From: Deinococcus sp. HSC-46F16
GTDB taxonomy: Bacteria > Deinococcota > Deinococci > Deinococcales > Deinococcaceae
DNA length: 64,000 nt
Assembly: GCF_024171495.1 (NCBI RefSeq)
Contig: NZ_JALJZW010000004.1
Coordinates: 5,001 to 69,000 of the forward strand
Reading direction: 5' to 3'
Position numbers and translations under genes: made by a program. Below the pieces are notes generated by a model. It saw nothing but the letters and a program-made list of their open reading frames with translations, did no database searches and was not told the DNA's origin. Of this stretch, positions 63,572 to 64,000 are shown in pieces (the stretch's first letter is position 1; each line of letters opens with the position of its first letter).

Positions 63572-64000
63572 TGCAGCAGTCGAGCAAGGCCCAGGATCAG
63601 AATCTCAGCACCTGGTTTGTCCAGATTGGGCAGGGCAGCATCAAGTTGCCCCGCTTTCAACGGCATGAGGCCTGGGACCGGGGGCGCATCACGAGCTTCT
63701 TGAACACGGTGATCTACAACCTGCCGGTGGGAGTCACCCTGATGCTCGAAGTGGCCGGGCCGGAGCAGTTCGAGTCGCGGTACATCGTCACGGCGGAACC
63801 GAAGCACCCCCAGCCCGTGACCCGTCACCTCCTGGACGGACAGCAGCGCCTCACGGCCTTCTGGCGTGCCATGCACAACAACTACGCGCAGGAAACCTAC
63901 TTCGTGTACCTGCCCGCCTTTGACCAGGGCAGTGCCCCCGCCGAGGCGGAGATGGGTGTGCGCTGCATTCCGCGGTGGCTCAACAGGCAGGGGCTGCGGA
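63572..64000 (+). CDS. DUF262 domain protein, 5' part only (cut by window edge)
   Basis: 143 codons are visible. The DUF262 motif pair is present: LPRFQRHEAWDRGRI near residue 22 and the DGQQR motif LLDGQQRLTAFWRAM near residue 83. Both belong to the ParB/Srx-like nucleotide-binding fold, found in GmrSD, SspE-like and other defence nucleases. AATACT at 63560-63565 lies 6 nt before ATG 63572; an in-frame ATG six codons earlier overlaps no promoter feature. Divergent from the fusion helicase, with 189 bp between starts. What follows (for example DUF1524 HNH nuclease) is outside the window. Confidence 0.88.

Overview
This window comes from a Deinococcus chromosome. It is very GC-rich, and many genes have a TANNNT -10 box 5-7 nt before the start codon, the leaderless-mRNA signature common in Deinococcus. 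uvrB carries a 17-bp palindrome that fits the radiation/desiccation response motif (RDRM), and there is an SLH-type envelope protein and several short disordered hydrophilic proteins. Gene content from 1 to about 41,970 is ordinary core chromosome.

Layout. 1-8.9 kb: phosphoglucomutase (cut by the left edge), class II fructose bisphosphatase, WrbA, a secreted protein, a phosphoesterase, dCTP deaminase, a GNAT acetyltransferase and two DoxX-type membrane proteins. 8.4-12.4 kb: thioesterase, thiolase, a membrane protein, an ankyrin protein and a disordered protein. 12.4-19.9 kb: pyruvate dehydrogenase E1 (aceE) and E2 (aceF), a divergent LysR regulator, and a NUDIX/methyltransferase/P-loop kinase cluster. 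20-26.3 kb: uvrB, AraC regulator, GNAT, uracil permease, dsRBD protein and YraN. 26.3-33 kb: class A penicillin-binding protein, DUF817 protein, ttcA, a phosphotransferase, a DUF72 protein and a response regulator. 33.2-42 kb: hisF-hisIE, SDR, DUF4394 lipoprotein, 5-formyl-THF cyclo-ligase, RNA 2',3'-cyclic phosphodiesterase and the glycine cleavage genes gcvT-gcvH-gcvP.

After gcvP the sequence changes. 42.0-43.0 kb is strikingly AT-rich and holds two overlapping unrecognised genes: a soluble protein, then a membrane protein with a coiled-coil tail. A DUF433/DUF5615 toxin-antitoxin pair follows, bracketed by 39-bp imperfect direct repeats. 44-49 kb holds a secreted protein, an SLH/coiled-coil/collagen-like/beta-barrel surface protein, a membrane protein and dnaG.

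At 49,032-49,076 lies a 45-nt fragment of a tRNA-Arg(ACG), from the anticodon loop through CCA, without its 5' half. This is the usual scar of tyrosine-recombinase integration into a tRNA gene. Next to it is a noncoding block with an array of NTCACA-type 8-mers spaced about 20 bp apart and 12-bp-period repeats. By the geometry, everything from about 49,077 to the right edge could be an integrated element that continues beyond the window. It carries a WGR/DUF1963 protein, an ABC exporter, a lipoprotein, a UvrD-like helicase, a 661-aa protein of unknown function, a 1733-aa fusion of DEDDh exonuclease, DinG-type Fe-S helicase and RecQ helicase, and a divergent DUF262 protein cut by the right edge. 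The exonuclease/DinG/RecQ fusion, its overlapping partner, DUF262 and UvrD are the best candidates here for an undescribed DNA-processing or anti-phage system. That function is inference; the domain architecture and gene overlaps are visible directly.
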